64,000 nt of DNA from Hyphomicrobium_A sp964405975 (GTDB lineage Bacteria > Pseudomonadota > Alphaproteobacteria > Rhizobiales > Hyphomicrobiaceae). The DNA is taken from the NCBI GenBank assembly GCA_964405975.1, contig CAYOPW010000004.1:1-64000 (forward strand). Reading direction: 5' to 3'. How positions within the stretch are numbered: the first letter of the stretch is position 1; each line of letters opens with the position of its first letter. Below are positions 1 through 8,301 of the stretch, piece after piece. Below the pieces are notes generated by a model that made no database searches, had not been told where the DNA came from, and saw only the letters and a list, made by a program, of their open reading frames with translations. The position numbers and the translations under genes are program-made.

Positions 1-32
1 GCACGCGCACTGCTGTCCTTGAAATCTCACCA

Positions 33-65
33 AAGGAAAAGAGCGGCTTCCGCATTGGAAGCCGC
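33..65 (-). terminator. Rho-independent terminator
   Basis: A perfect 9-bp inverted repeat (43-51 with 57-65, loop 52-56) is followed, reading the minus strand, by a T-rich run (complement of 33-42). It probably ends the transcript of the small secreted-protein gene at 101-346. Confidence 0.7.
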
Positions 66-100
66 CCTCGTAATCAGTTTGCTCGATGAGCCTGGATAGC

Positions 101-346
101 TCAGCAGTTGTGCCGCCGCATGCAGCGCCAATAACGCCAGGACCGCCAGCCCCAACGGTACGTGCACTTAGCGTTCCATCTCCGGCAGCGGCGGCGCCAG
201 CCAGCCTTTTCAACAATCGAACCTTCAGCGGCAGCTGACTGAGCCCACTTCGTTTGCGGCAATGCTGTCCCAGCCGCCTGAGACGGTATCGTTAGCAGCG
301 GGCCCGTAAGCAGCAATGCCACACCGAGCAGTATCGTTCGACGCAT
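101..346 (-). CDS. Small secreted Cys/Trp/Arg-rich protein, unknown function
   Basis: This 81-residue protein opens with MRRTILLGVALLL, a typical signal peptide with likely cleavage after SQA near residue 25. The mature part is very basic and rich in Trp and Arg, with Cys residues in the C-terminal half and a terminal Cys. I chose the ATG at 346 because GGAGG lies five bases upstream; a TTG at 358 would put the Shine-Dalgarno sequence inside the gene. It is monocistronic with its own terminator. I do not recognise the family. The composition would suit a periplasmic or surface cationic peptide, which is inference only. Confidence 0.6.
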   Translation of the reverse strand: MRRTILLGVALLLTGPLLTIPSQAAGTALPQTKWAQSAAAEGSIVEKAGWRRRCRRWNAKCTYRWGWRSWRYWRCMRRHNC

Positions 347-720
347 GGTATCCTCCAATGACTGACGTCAGACGCAGATCTTCAATTCCAAGCGTTTTCG
401 TTGATCAGATTGTTTGATGTGATTGAGCAATGCTCCGCCACACCATCGACCACGGATTGATGCGTGGTGCCCCCTTACAAAGGACGATCATGGCAAATTC
501 TGGTCCAACCGTGCCCCCACCTTGGGCGTTCGCCCATGGTGTCAAAATGCGGGCCATAATTCTTTTTGCGACACGATCATTGCTCCTGCATCGACGATGT
601 GATTGAAAAATCGCCCCTAGGCGCTCGCAGCCGCGGTTGTCTCACTCCGGGTCTTGATGATTTGGATGGCGCCTGCGGCACAATGTCTAACGGCCATGCC
701 TTAGAACTCCGGAGAACCAG
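347..720. other. Intergenic, no recognised gene
   Basis: This stretch holds the upstream regions of the divergent genes at 346 and 721. A short hairpin (GGGCG/CGCCC, about 526-537) is visible. The long minus-strand open frame running from 933 into this region looks like a shadow of the gene at 721 and I do not call it. Confidence 0.5.
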
Positions 721-1032
721 ATGAGCCAAAATCCGACCGTCGAGGAAACCAAACACAAACTCGCCGAGCTCGAGCAAAAAATTCGCGCAGCGAAGGAATC
801 TATGGAGAGCGACACCGCGATCGCCGAGCATGCGCAAAAGGATTGGCAGAATATGCTTCAAACCCATGCAGATATCAGGCGTAAACTCGATGCGGCCGGC
901 GAGCAGGGCCCAGAGGTTCTCGAAGGCATTCAATTCGCGATCGATATCTTACGCAATTCATTCGAGAGGTGGATGGCGCGCGTCGGAGGAAAATTTGCCG
1001 GCGGCACAGCCAATAAACGTGAAAACGGCTAG
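721..1032 (+). CDS. Small coiled-coil protein, unknown function
   Basis: The 103-residue product is soluble and strongly helical, with charged heptad-like repeats over residues 8-60 (for example LAELEQKIRAAKESM) and a second helix around residues 65-90. There is no signal peptide or membrane segment. The ATG follows GGAGAACC at a suitable distance. It stands alone, ahead of the oppositely oriented pqqA. I do not recognise the family. A structural or nucleoid-associated role would fit the shape, but nothing in the sequence shows it. Confidence 0.6.
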   Translation: MSQNPTVEETKHKLAELEQKIRAAKESMESDTAIAEHAQKDWQNMLQTHADIRRKLDAAGEQGPEVLEGIQFAIDILRNSFERWMARVGGKFAGGTANKRENG

Positions 1033-1081
1033 GACTGGGCGCAACGAAATGGAGAAGTTCGCGCCACCGCAACCACCCCTC

Positions 1082-1116
1082 CAAAAGAAGAACGGCGGCC
1101 GAAGCAACGGCCGCCG
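1082..1116 (-). terminator. Terminator of first pqqA
   Basis: A perfect 9-bp GC-rich stem (1093-1101 with 1108-1116, six-base loop) is followed on the minus strand by a pyrimidine-rich tract with runs of T (complement of 1082-1092). It lies 30 bases past the stop of the pqqA-like gene at 1146, so that gene appears to have its own monocistronic transcript. Confidence 0.8.
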
Positions 1117-1145
1117 CAAAGCAGTGTCGCAGTCAACGCAGAGCG

Positions 1146-1235
1146 TTAGATGATGTCGATCTCGGCCGGCAGATAGCTCGTGACCTCGAGGCCAACTTCC
1201 TGCTCGCGAACTGCGGGCTTGCTCCAAACCTTCAT
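1146..1235 (-). CDS. pqqA: PQQ precursor peptide PqqA, copy 1 (stand-alone)
   Basis: A 29-residue peptide starting MKVWSKPAVREQEVG. It contains the E-V-T-S-Y segment in which, in the PqqA family, Glu and Tyr three residues apart are cross-linked by PqqE to build pyrroloquinoline quinone. The tail A-E-I-D matches the Methylobacterium-type PqqA ending as I recall it. A strong GGAGGA lies about six bases before the ATG, and a terminator follows. No pqqB, C, D or E is adjacent. A second copy at 57352-57441 differs by one residue (Ser5 here, Thr there). Methylotrophs use PQQ in periplasmic methanol dehydrogenase. The family call is firm; that this copy is processed is inference. Confidence 0.88.
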   Translation of the reverse strand: MKVWSKPAVREQEVGLEVTSYLPAEIDII

Positions 1236-1290
1236 AATGTTTCCTCCTTCGAAGAGAGAATAGAGAGACGCACTCTCATTCCACTCTTAC

Positions 1291-1319
1291 CATATAAGTG
1301 CCGCACATTATAAGAGCAA
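1291..1319 (-). promoter_or_regulatory. Possible promoter of first pqqA
   Basis: On the minus strand TTGCTC (1314-1319) and TATATG (1291-1296) are separated by 17 bases, a sigma-70-like arrangement about 55 bases before the start codon. The -35 match is only moderate. Confidence 0.4.
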
Positions 1320-1491
1320 CTGAATTTTTCCTATCAGATACATTAGAAATACTTATGAAGAATTCGGATCAGAACGACCCTCCTGACACTTGAGTGAGAA
1401 GTGCCTGGAATCTCGGGCAACGAGTCTGGCATTTTGGGGGGACGGCCACGGCAGCGGCCACCGTGCATTGGCACACTAAGTGTGAGCTCTT

Positions 1492-1947
1492 CTACTCGTC
1501 GGACTCGTTCCACTTCTTTATGGCCGTCAGCACCGATTTCCGGCACGGGCCAAGTGGTCCCTCAACAAAGTCAACCTCTTCGCCGCGCGCCTTTGCTTGC
1601 TCGTAGTTGACATCGCAATACTCGGCCTGCTGGCGCTTTAGCTCTTCCTTCGACGCCTGCTTTGCGGCATCGTGGTCCTTGATCCCGGCAATCGCGGTCT
1701 TTTCCGCAGCTTCTTCCGAGCCAGGCTGCGGCAAGCGGTCGAGTGACGGCGGCACAACGAGCGGGGCGCGTGCGGCAACCTGGGGCTCTGACCTGTTCTT
1801 TGCCTTGGCGGCATCCGACAGGCCCACGGCGTCGAAAAGCCCCCCATTGAACTGGATATCATCCATGGAACAGCCGGAGGCGCCAAACGCAAGCAAGAGT
1901 GGGGTAGACAGCAGGGCTGCCCTTGAAGGCCAAGTTTTGCGCGGCAT
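1492..1947 (-). CDS. Lipoprotein, BamF-like (DUF3035-type)
   Basis: A protein of about 151 residues with a hydrophobic signal ending in the lipobox A-S-G-C, so the mature protein should carry a lipidated N-terminal Cys. A proline-rich stretch (PLVVPPSLDRLPQP) resembles the conserved core of the DUF3035/BamF family, a lipoprotein of the outer-membrane beta-barrel assembly machine in alphaproteobacteria. A Lys/Glu/Gln-rich helix and two Cys follow. It is the last gene of the ileS-lspA group, 78 bases after lspA, so a lipoprotein is encoded right after its own signal peptidase. The second ATG (1947) is better spaced from GGGGG than the first (1953). The BamF assignment is from one motif and context. 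Confidence 0.6.
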   Translation of the reverse strand: MPRKTWPSRAALLSTPLLLAFGASGCSMDDIQFNGGLFDAVGLSDAAKAKNRSEPQVAARAPLVVPPSLDRLPQPGSEEAAEKTAIAGIKDHDAAKQASKEELKRQQAEYCDVNYEQAKARGEEVDFVEGPLGPCRKSVLTAIKKWNESDE

Positions 1948-2025
1948 GCTCATCCCCCGTGGCGCTGATCGTCCCGCGTCATGTAGACCCGCAGCGCGGA
2001 AACCTAAGGTACTGCGCTACAACGG

Positions 2026-2547
2026 CTATGCGGCATCTTTGCGACTCGCCAATAGAGAGTCATACAAGAGGCCGAACACACCTGCAACAAGGGCCGTATC
2101 GGCAATATTGAACACATACCAATAAAAGCCATAAGCGTGCAGTGAGATAAAGTCCGCAACTCCACCGATTAAGACGCGATCCAAAGCATTCCCCAGCGCC
2201 CCTCCAATGATGAGGCCTATGCTGACGGCCATCAGACGGCTCGTCGCCCCGCGCGCAAGCCACACCCAAAGCGCCAATCCGGCCACCACCCCCATGACCG
2301 CCAGCAGGATCTGGCCCAAGGAGGTGTCCAGCTTGAATAAGCCGTAGCTGATCCCGCGGTTCTTGACGAACACCAGATCGAAAAACGGTGTTACGGCTAC
2401 CCGGCCCTTTTCAGCTAGCTGAAAGACAGCCAGCATCCACCACTTGACGGCCTGGTCGAGCACAAACGTGGCCATCAGCACGTAGAGCCCCAGCCGCGAA
2501 TACGGACCCCACAACCAACTTTGCATTGCCGCATTGGAGGCCGTCAT
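2026..2547 (-). CDS. lspA: Lipoprotein signal peptidase (signal peptidase II)
   Basis: LspA is an inner-membrane aspartyl protease that cleaves the signal peptide of diacylglyceryl-modified prolipoproteins. The 173-residue length is typical. Family blocks appear in order: DQAVKWW near residue 31, VKNRGISYG near 61, GNALDR near 119, VADF with Asp132, and FNIAD with Asp150; the last two Asp form the catalytic pair. Four hydrophobic segments are visible. The ATG overlaps the ileS stop codon in an ATGA (2544-2547), so translation is likely coupled. A lipoprotein gene follows. Confidence 0.95.
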   Translation of the reverse strand: MTASNAAMQSWLWGPYSRLGLYVLMATFVLDQAVKWWMLAVFQLAEKGRVAVTPFFDLVFVKNRGISYGLFKLDTSLGQILLAVMGVVAGLALWVWLARGATSRLMAVSIGLIIGGALGNALDRVLIGGVADFISLHAYGFYWYVFNIADTALVAGVFGLLYDSLLASRKDAA

Positions 2548-5500
2548 TCCGGCGCGTCCTTCGCCCGCAAGTCGAACTCTCGTACCGCGGCAACATCGCG
2601 CAGCGACAGATCAGGGAAATCGGGATCTGCTCCGACGTCGGCAAGAATGCGCCAAGAGCGGGCGCATTTTTTCCCCTCTGCGCGGGTCGGTACGACGCCT
2701 ACGCCCGGCACATCGGGCAACGTAAAGGCCGCTTCGGGCGGCGTCTTGGCGATGAGCTTCGCCGAGCTGGTGATAGAGATTTCGGCCAAGTCGACACGTT
2801 CGAGCGCGCGCAACATCTCGTTGTCGGCGACATAGACCTCTGGGGAAGCCTCCAGGCTTGAGCCGATACGCTTGTCGGCACGCTCTAATTCCAGCGCGCC
2901 AGTCACGACGCGTCGCACGGCGCGCACCTTTTCCCACTTTTGCGCCAATTCATCATTGCGCCAGTGCTTGTCGATCTCCGGGAATGTCTCCAGGTGCACC
3001 GATCCTTCAGGGGCTTCGTGGCGTGCAAGCCAAGCCTCTTCCGCCGTAAACGACACGATTGGTGCCAGCCATGCCACCAGCGCGTCGAACAGAACGTCGA
3101 TAACGGTAAGTGCTGCGCGCCGCTTCACGCTCGAATACGGCTCGCAGTACAGCGCATCCTTGCGGATATCGAAATAGAAAGCGGAAAGCTCAGAGTTCAT
3201 GAATTGGGAAAGCAATGCTACGACCTTGCGATAGTCATACGTCGCATAGGCTTCGCGCACCTCTTCGTCGACTTCGCTCAGCCGGTGAAGCATCAAGCGC
3301 TCCAGTTCCAGCTCATGCATGTCCTTGAACTTGACCTTGTCCTTGGGCGCAAGGTGAGCAAGTGCACCCAGCATCCAACGCAATGTATTGCGCAGTTTGC
3401 GGTAGGCCTCCACCGAGTGCTTCACAATGCCGGGGCCAAAGCGGATGTCATGAGCATAGTCGGCGGACGCCACCCACAAGCGCAGGATATCGGCGCCCGA
3501 CGCCTTTATCACGTCTTGGGGAGAAAGCACGTTACCCTTGGACTTCGACATCTTGTCCTCGCCCTTCTCATCGAGGATGAAGCCGTGGGTAAGCACGATG
3601 TCAAACGGCGCCCGCCCGCGCGTACCGCTCGACTCAAGGAGCGAGGACTGGAACCAGCCGCGATGCTGGTCTGAGCCTTCAAGGTACATCACGCGGTCTT
3701 TGCCCCCGTCGCGCACGCGCTTGATGCCGGCGAGACCGGGAAAGTGCTTTGGATCTTCGAGCGTAAAGGCGTGCGTAGAGCCTGAATCGAACCAAACGTC
3801 GAGGATGTCGCGCACCCGCTCCCAGTCGGCCGGGTCATCGACAAGCCCCTCAAGGAAGCGTTCCTTGGCACCCGGAGTAAACCACACGTCGGCACCGTCT
3901 TCAGCGAAGGCCTTCGTGATGCGCGCGATGAGCTCCTTCGACTTCTTGAACTTCGCCGATGGAATGACATCGCCCGTTTGTGTGTTGCGAAATACCGTGA
4001 TCGGCACGCCCCACGCGCGCTGGCGCGACACCACCCAGTCGGGGCGCTGTTCGACCATGCCGCGAATGCGGTTCGCGCCGATGCTAGGCACCCACTCAGT
4101 CTCGCCGATCGCATTGAGGGCGATCTCGCGCAACGTCTTGTTCGACCCCTTCGGCGTCCCCTTTATCGGCTTATCCACGGCGATGAACCACTGCGGCGTG
4201 TTTCGGAAGATGACGGGCTTCTTGGAGCGCCAGGAGTGCGGGTACTGGTGTTTTAGGCGTCCGCGGGCAATCAGCGCGTCAGCTTCGACAAGCGCCTTGA
4301 TGACGGCGTCATTAGCATCGCCCTTGGCACCCTTCTCGGTGAGCACACGTTTGCCGGTGAAGCCTGGTGCATCCTCAGTGAAGACGCCGTCGGCGTCGAC
4401 GGTGAAGGGGATCGTCGTGTCGATGCCACGCTGCTTCAGCGCCGCCTGACTTGCCGTCCAGATGTGATAGTCGTCGGCGCCGTGACCGGGTGCCGTGTGC
4501 ACAAAGCCAGTGCCGGTGTCATCAGTGACGTGGTCGCCGTCGAGGAGTGGCACCGTGAAATGGTAACCGTCAGCTAAACTCTCCAACGGGTGCCGGCAAC
4601 CAAGACCGTTGATCTCCTCAACCCCAACCGATCGCACCTTTTCAAAGGCCTCAACCTTGGCTGCGCCGAGAACGTCAGCGGCAAGTCGATCCGCAAGCAG
4701 ATACTGGTCCCCTGGCTTTGCCCAGTTGCCTTCGGGAGCCTTTGTGACCTTGTAAAGTCCATAGTCGATCTTCGACGAGAAGCTGATTGCCCTATTGCCC
4801 GGGATTGTCCAAGGGGTCGTCGTCCAAATCACGATCGAGGCGTCGAGTAAATCTGAAGCTGTCGCGCCCTCTCGCACAGCAAAGCGCGCCGGAAACTTCA
4901 CCCAGATCTGGTCGCTTGTGTAATCCAGATACTCGACCTCAGCCTCGGCGAGCGCCGTCTTCTCGACAACCGACCACATGACCGGCTTGGAGCCGCGGTA
5001 GAGTGTGCCGTTAATTGCGAACTTCATCAGTTCGCCCGCGATCGTCGACTCTGCGAGGTAGTTCATCGTCGAATATGGATGCGCCCAGTCGCCGACGATG
5101 CCGAGGCGTTGGAACTCCTCGCGCTGCACGTTGATCCAATGCGCGGCAAACTCGCGGCACTCGTGGCGAAACTCATTGACCGGAACGGCGTCCTTGTTGC
5201 GGCCCTTGGCGCGATAGGTCTCCTCGATCTTCCACTCGATCGGCAGGCCGTGGCAGTCCCACCCCGGCACGTAGTTGGAATCAAGCCCCAGCATCTGCTG
5301 TGACTTCACAACGAGGTCCTTGAGGATCTTGTTGAGCGCGTGGCCGATATGAATGTGGCCGTTGGCATAGGGTGGCCCGTCGTGCAGAACGAACTTATCG
5401 CGCTTGTTTTTGCGCGCTTCCTGGCGCAGGCGATCGTAGAGCCCAATCTCCTCCCAGCGCTGCAGCAGTCGAGGTTCCAGATTGGGCAGCCCCGCTTTCA

Positions 5501-5645
5501 TGGGGAAATCGGTTTTCGGCAAGAAAAGCGTCTTGCTCCAGTCGCGCCCGTCAGACGCCGCGGCCGCAGGCTCGACGGGCGTTGCTGCTTGTTTCATTTT
5601 CTTAGCCTTGACGGCACCGCCGTCGCCGCCCGTGTCATTCGCCAT
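2544..5645 (-). CDS. ileS: Isoleucyl-tRNA synthetase
   Basis: Class I aminoacyl-tRNA synthetase that charges tRNA-Ile and edits valine. At 1033 residues it is full length, with an extra Ala/Lys-rich leader of about 35 residues. The HIGH motif is in PPYANGHIHIGH (91-102) and KMSKS near residue 697. The large editing insert and anticodon-binding region lie between and after these. The C-terminal zinc-ribbon region is degenerate: near residue 995 it reads K-C-A-R-S-W, keeping one expected Cys, and the downstream Cys pair is replaced by Ser and Asp. I recall the same loss in other Hyphomicrobiales. It heads the ileS-lspA-lipoprotein group. Confidence 0.97.
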   Translation of the reverse strand: MANDTGGDGGAVKAKKMKQAATPVEPAAAASDGRDWSKTLFLPKTDFPMKAGLPNLEPRLLQRWEEIGLYDRLRQEARKNKRDKFVLHDGPPYANGHIHIGHALNKILKDLVVKSQQMLGLDSNYVPGWDCHGLPIEWKIEETYRAKGRNKDAVPVNEFRHECREFAAHWINVQREEFQRLGIVGDWAHPYSTMNYLAESTIAGELMKFAINGTLYRGSKPVMWSVVEKTALAEAEVEYLDYTSDQIWVKFPARFAVREGATASDLLDASIVIWTTTPWTIPGNRAISFSSKIDYGLYKVTKAPEGNWAKPGDQYLLADRLAADVLGAAKVEAFEKVRSVGVEEINGLGCRHPLESLADGYHFTVPLLDGDHVTDDTGTGFVHTAPGHGADDYHIWTASQAALKQRGIDTTIPFTVDADGVFTEDAPGFTGKRVLTEKGAKGDANDAVIKALVEADALIARGRLKHQYPHSWRSKKPVIFRNTPQWFIAVDKPIKGTPKGSNKTLREIALNAIGETEWVPSIGANRIRGMVEQRPDWVVSRQRAWGVPITVFRNTQTGDVIPSAKFKKSKELIARITKAFAEDGADVWFTPGAKERFLEGLVDDPADWERVRDILDVWFDSGSTHAFTLEDPKHFPGLAGIKRVRDGGKDRVMYLEGSDQHRGWFQSSLLESSGTRGRAPFDIVLTHGFILDEKGEDKMSKSKGNVLSPQDVIKASGADILRLWVASADYAHDIRFGPGIVKHSVEAYRKLRNTLRWMLGALAHLAPKDKVKFKDMHELELERLMLHRLSEVDEEVREAYATYDYRKVVALLSQFMNSELSAFYFDIRKDALYCEPYSSVKRRAALTVIDVLFDALVAWLAPIVSFTAEEAWLARHEAPEGSVHLETFPEIDKHWRNDELAQKWEKVRAVRRVVTGALELERADKRIGSSLEASPEVYVADNEMLRALERVDLAEISITSSAKLIAKTPPEAAFTLPDVPGVGVVPTRAEGKKCARSWRILADVGADPDFPDLSLRDVAAVREFDLRAKDAPE

Positions 5646-5731
5646 AATCCATCTCGCCGGGTTTCACGCGGGGGGTTCTAGCAGCATGCCACTCGCTGAT
5701 CCAGGAAGGTTCCCAGGTCCTTCAAGCGCCT

Positions 5732-6676
5732 TCATACGCGCGGGGCCGTGCCAGCGCTGCTCAAAATGGCGCGGGCCCTGGCGCAATCCTGTTGCATCTG
5801 TGCGATCAGTGCTTCGCTCGTGTCGAACTTGCGGTCGTCACGAATAAAATCGATGAATTCCACCTCGATCGCACGGTCATAAAGATCCCCATCAAAGTCG
5901 AACAAAAACACCTCAAGTACCGGCATGCCGTCGTCGTAGGTCGGGCGCGTACCCAAATACGCAGCCCCGTCATAGCGGTCCGAACCGAGATAGACCCGAA
6001 CCGCGTAAATGCCATGACCTAGTCCGGTGCCGCGTACCAGCGGCACATTGGCTGTGGGAAAGCCTAGCCCGACACCCCGCTTGGCACCCCCGATAACAGT
6101 GCCGTCCGCGCGCCACCAACGCCCCATCATTTGGGCCGCTCCCTTTACGTCGCCCTGCGCAAGATGCAACCGAATGATGCTGGAGGAAAAAGCTTCACCT
6201 CCCTCGGCAACCGGCGCAACGATTGTGAGGCCGAACCCGAGCTTGTCAGATGCGGCTTGCATGATCTCGGGCGTACCACCGCGATTCTTACCAAAGAAGA
6301 AGTCATGACCAATCACGACATGCTGAACAGCCAGCCCGCCGATGAGCACGTTGGTGATGAACGCGTCTGCCGGCAACCCGGCTAGGTTGGCGTCGAAGTC
6401 GAGCACGATCGCAAGGTCTAATTTGAGGGCTTCGAAGATGGCGAGTTTCTGTGCGAGCGTCGTCAGCCGGAAATGCGGTTCTTCAGGGTGGAAGAATTCA
6501 CGCGGGTGCGGGTCAAAGATCAATGCCCCTGCCGGCGCGCCGATCTCCTTACCCTTAGCCAATACGGCCGCAAGCAAAGCCTGATGCCCCCGGTGCACAC
6601 CATCAAAGTTGCCGATGGCGAGCACCGCACCGCGGGCCGCGTCAGGCACTCCCTGATAGCCTTGAACCACCCGCAT
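5732..6676 (-). CDS. ribF: Bifunctional riboflavin kinase / FAD synthetase
   Basis: RibF phosphorylates riboflavin to FMN and adenylylates FMN to FAD. The N-terminal nucleotidyltransferase domain carries GNFDGVHRGH and the C-terminal flavokinase domain carries GLGFPTAN. The protein has about 314 residues from the ATG at 6676, preceded by AGGAG at a slightly long spacing; an in-frame TTG at 6700 is an alternative. The gene lies about 30 bases after the MaoC hydratase and 86 bases before ileS, all on the minus strand, so one transcript could cover maoC-ribF-ileS-lspA. The ribF-ileS-lspA order is common in proteobacteria. Confidence 0.95.
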   Translation of the reverse strand: MRVVQGYQGVPDAARGAVLAIGNFDGVHRGHQALLAAVLAKGKEIGAPAGALIFDPHPREFFHPEEPHFRLTTLAQKLAIFEALKLDLAIVLDFDANLAGLPADAFITNVLIGGLAVQHVVIGHDFFFGKNRGGTPEIMQAASDKLGFGLTIVAPVAEGGEAFSSSIIRLHLAQGDVKGAAQMMGRWWRADGTVIGGAKRGVGLGFPTANVPLVRGTGLGHGIYAVRVYLGSDRYDGAAYLGTRPTYDDGMPVLEVFLFDFDGDLYDRAIEVEFIDFIRDDRKFDTSEALIAQMQQDCARARAILSSAGTAPRV

Positions 6677-6707
6677 CGCGGCAACTGCTCCTGCGCTCAA
6701 AACGCGC

Positions 6708-7139
6708 TTAGGCCGGACGCCCCGGCACCATCAGCATCGCTTCGCCTTCGACGACGGGCTTGTCGTCAACAGTGCAGACGCACTCAAAGCGTGCACGCCG
6801 TTTTTCGGGAACCAGTTCCGTCACTTTAACAGTGGTGACGACCGTGTCTCCAATCTTGACGGGCGCCTTGAACTTTAGCGTTTGCGACATGTAGATGGCG
6901 CCGGGTCCTGGCAGCTCCATGCCAAACACAGCAGAGATGTAGGCCGCCGATAGCATTCCGTGGGCGATGCGCTCCTTGAACATGGTCGTCGCCGCGTAGT
7001 CGGCGTCAAGGTGAACGGGGTTCCGATCGCCCGAAATGTCGGCAAAGGCGACGATATCGGCCTCGCTCACGGTATTAGAAAGGCTTGCCTCTTGCCCGAC
7101 GCTAAGGTCTTCGAAGAAAACGCCCTTTGCCGCTGTCAT
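6708..7139 (-). CDS. MaoC-family (R)-specific enoyl-CoA hydratase-like protein
   Basis: A single hot-dog-fold domain of 143 residues. It has the hydratase-2 signature SGDRNPVHLD, with the Asp/His catalytic pair about residues 37 and 42, followed by RIAHGMLSAA. Such proteins hydrate trans-2-enoyl-CoA to (R)-3-hydroxyacyl-CoA, which can feed polyhydroxyalkanoate synthesis (PhaJ), or act on other acyl-CoA substrates. The substrate cannot be read from sequence. It is the first gene of the minus-strand group with ribF. An intracellular PHB depolymerase elsewhere in the window makes a PhaJ-like role plausible. Confidence 0.82.
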   Translation of the reverse strand: MTAAKGVFFEDLSVGQEASLSNTVSEADIVAFADISGDRNPVHLDADYAATTMFKERIAHGMLSAAYISAVFGMELPGPGAIYMSQTLKFKAPVKIGDTVVTTVKVTELVPEKRRARFECVCTVDDKPVVEGEAMLMVPGRPA

Positions 7140-7344
7140 GGCTCCCGCAGCTCCCTTTCGTTACTGCCCAATTTGCGCCGCGCGACACTATCTGCGCTAG
7201 CCCCAGCGAGCAACAACGCCCCCGCTTGCCCCGGATCGGTGGTTGCGTGACCGCGCTGCGGCAAGCTATAAGGCCCCATTCCCCAGTTGCCCCGAATAGT
7301 TTGGCCCTGCGGACGTACCGCGGGACGCCGGAGGTAAAGCCGTT

Positions 7345-8130
7345 ATGAGCGACCGCAAACCCCTGATGCCCAAAGCCACCGCCGTGTGGTTAGTGGAAAA
7401 TACATCGCTGACATTCGATCAGATCGCGGCGTTTTGCGGGCTGCATGTGCTCGAAGTCAAGGGAATCGCCGATGGCGATGTTGCTCAGGGCATAAAGGGC
7501 CTCGACCCGGTGACGTCTGGGCAGTTGACGCGCGATGAGATTGCTGGGGCGGAGCGCGATCCCACGCACGAACTCCACCTCGCAGAGCCCAAAGTTGTCG
7601 TACCCCCTACGCCAACCAAGAAAGGCCCACGCTATACGCCGGTCTCGCGCCGCCATGACCGTCCTAACGCAGTGCTCTGGATCCTGCGCAATCATCCCGA
7701 GCTCAAGGACAGCCAGATCATGCGACTGGTCGGCACAACGAAACCGACAATCGCCCAGATCCGCGACCGCACCCATTGGAACACACCAAATCTCACGCCC
7801 CAAGATCCTGTAACGCTCGGTCTATGCTTGCAGACAGACCTCGACAACGAAGTGCAGAAGGCCGCGAGACGCTTAGAGCGGGAGCAGAAGGAAACGCAGA
7901 AGGGCATGGAAAAGGCCGGCACACTTCTGCCGACCGACGAAACCACGGCAGTTACCTCAGCCGAACAACCCACAGCGGAAATCATTGCGCCGGTGGCTGA
8001 GGAGGCGCGGCAAGAGACCCCCGAGGAAGAACAAGCCCGCGTTTTTGCCAAGCTTCAGAAGATGTCGGGCGACGAGGAAAAATCCGACCAAGAAGAAAAA
8101 TCCGGCGAGGAAGAGAGCACAAAAGAGTAA
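7345..8130 (+). CDS. trcR: Cell-cycle transcriptional regulator TrcR (DUF1013)
   Basis: A 261-residue alphaproteobacterial protein whose N-terminal 170 residues match the DUF1013 family: MPKATAVWLVENTSLTFDQIAAFCGLH near the start, a middle block RRHDRPNAVLWILRNHPELKD, and a second helix-turn-helix-like part (IMRLVGTTKPTIAQIRDR). This family is named TrcR from cell-cycle studies in Caulobacter. The last 90 residues form a low-complexity, Glu/Lys-rich acidic tail ending SGEEESTKE, longer than I expect for the core family. GGAGG lies nine bases before the ATG. It is divergent from the maoC-ribF group. Confidence 0.85.
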   Translation: MSDRKPLMPKATAVWLVENTSLTFDQIAAFCGLHVLEVKGIADGDVAQGIKGLDPVTSGQLTRDEIAGAERDPTHELHLAEPKVVVPPTPTKKGPRYTPVSRRHDRPNAVLWILRNHPELKDSQIMRLVGTTKPTIAQIRDRTHWNTPNLTPQDPVTLGLCLQTDLDNEVQKAARRLEREQKETQKGMEKAGTLLPTDETTAVTSAEQPTAEIIAPVAEEARQETPEEEQARVFAKLQKMSGDEEKSDQEEKSGEEESTKE

Positions 8131-8301
8131 TTGCTACTCGGTGGGCGCAAGCTGCACCGGGCGGGCGCAGGATAAGCGTAATGGAGCCTGGAACAGCCAA
8201 GGAGAGATGATGGGCGTTGCTGAGTATCGCTGCTTTCGCTAGCGTTTCAAACGTTTCAAGAAGTCGCGACGAACCCCGTCTCATAAAACGCAGACCGAGC
8301 A

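Noticed and set aside
577..933. Long minus-strand open frame opposite the gene at 721
   Set aside because: It overlaps a plus-strand gene with a better ribosome-binding site and has no recognisable motif; high GC keeps antisense frames open.
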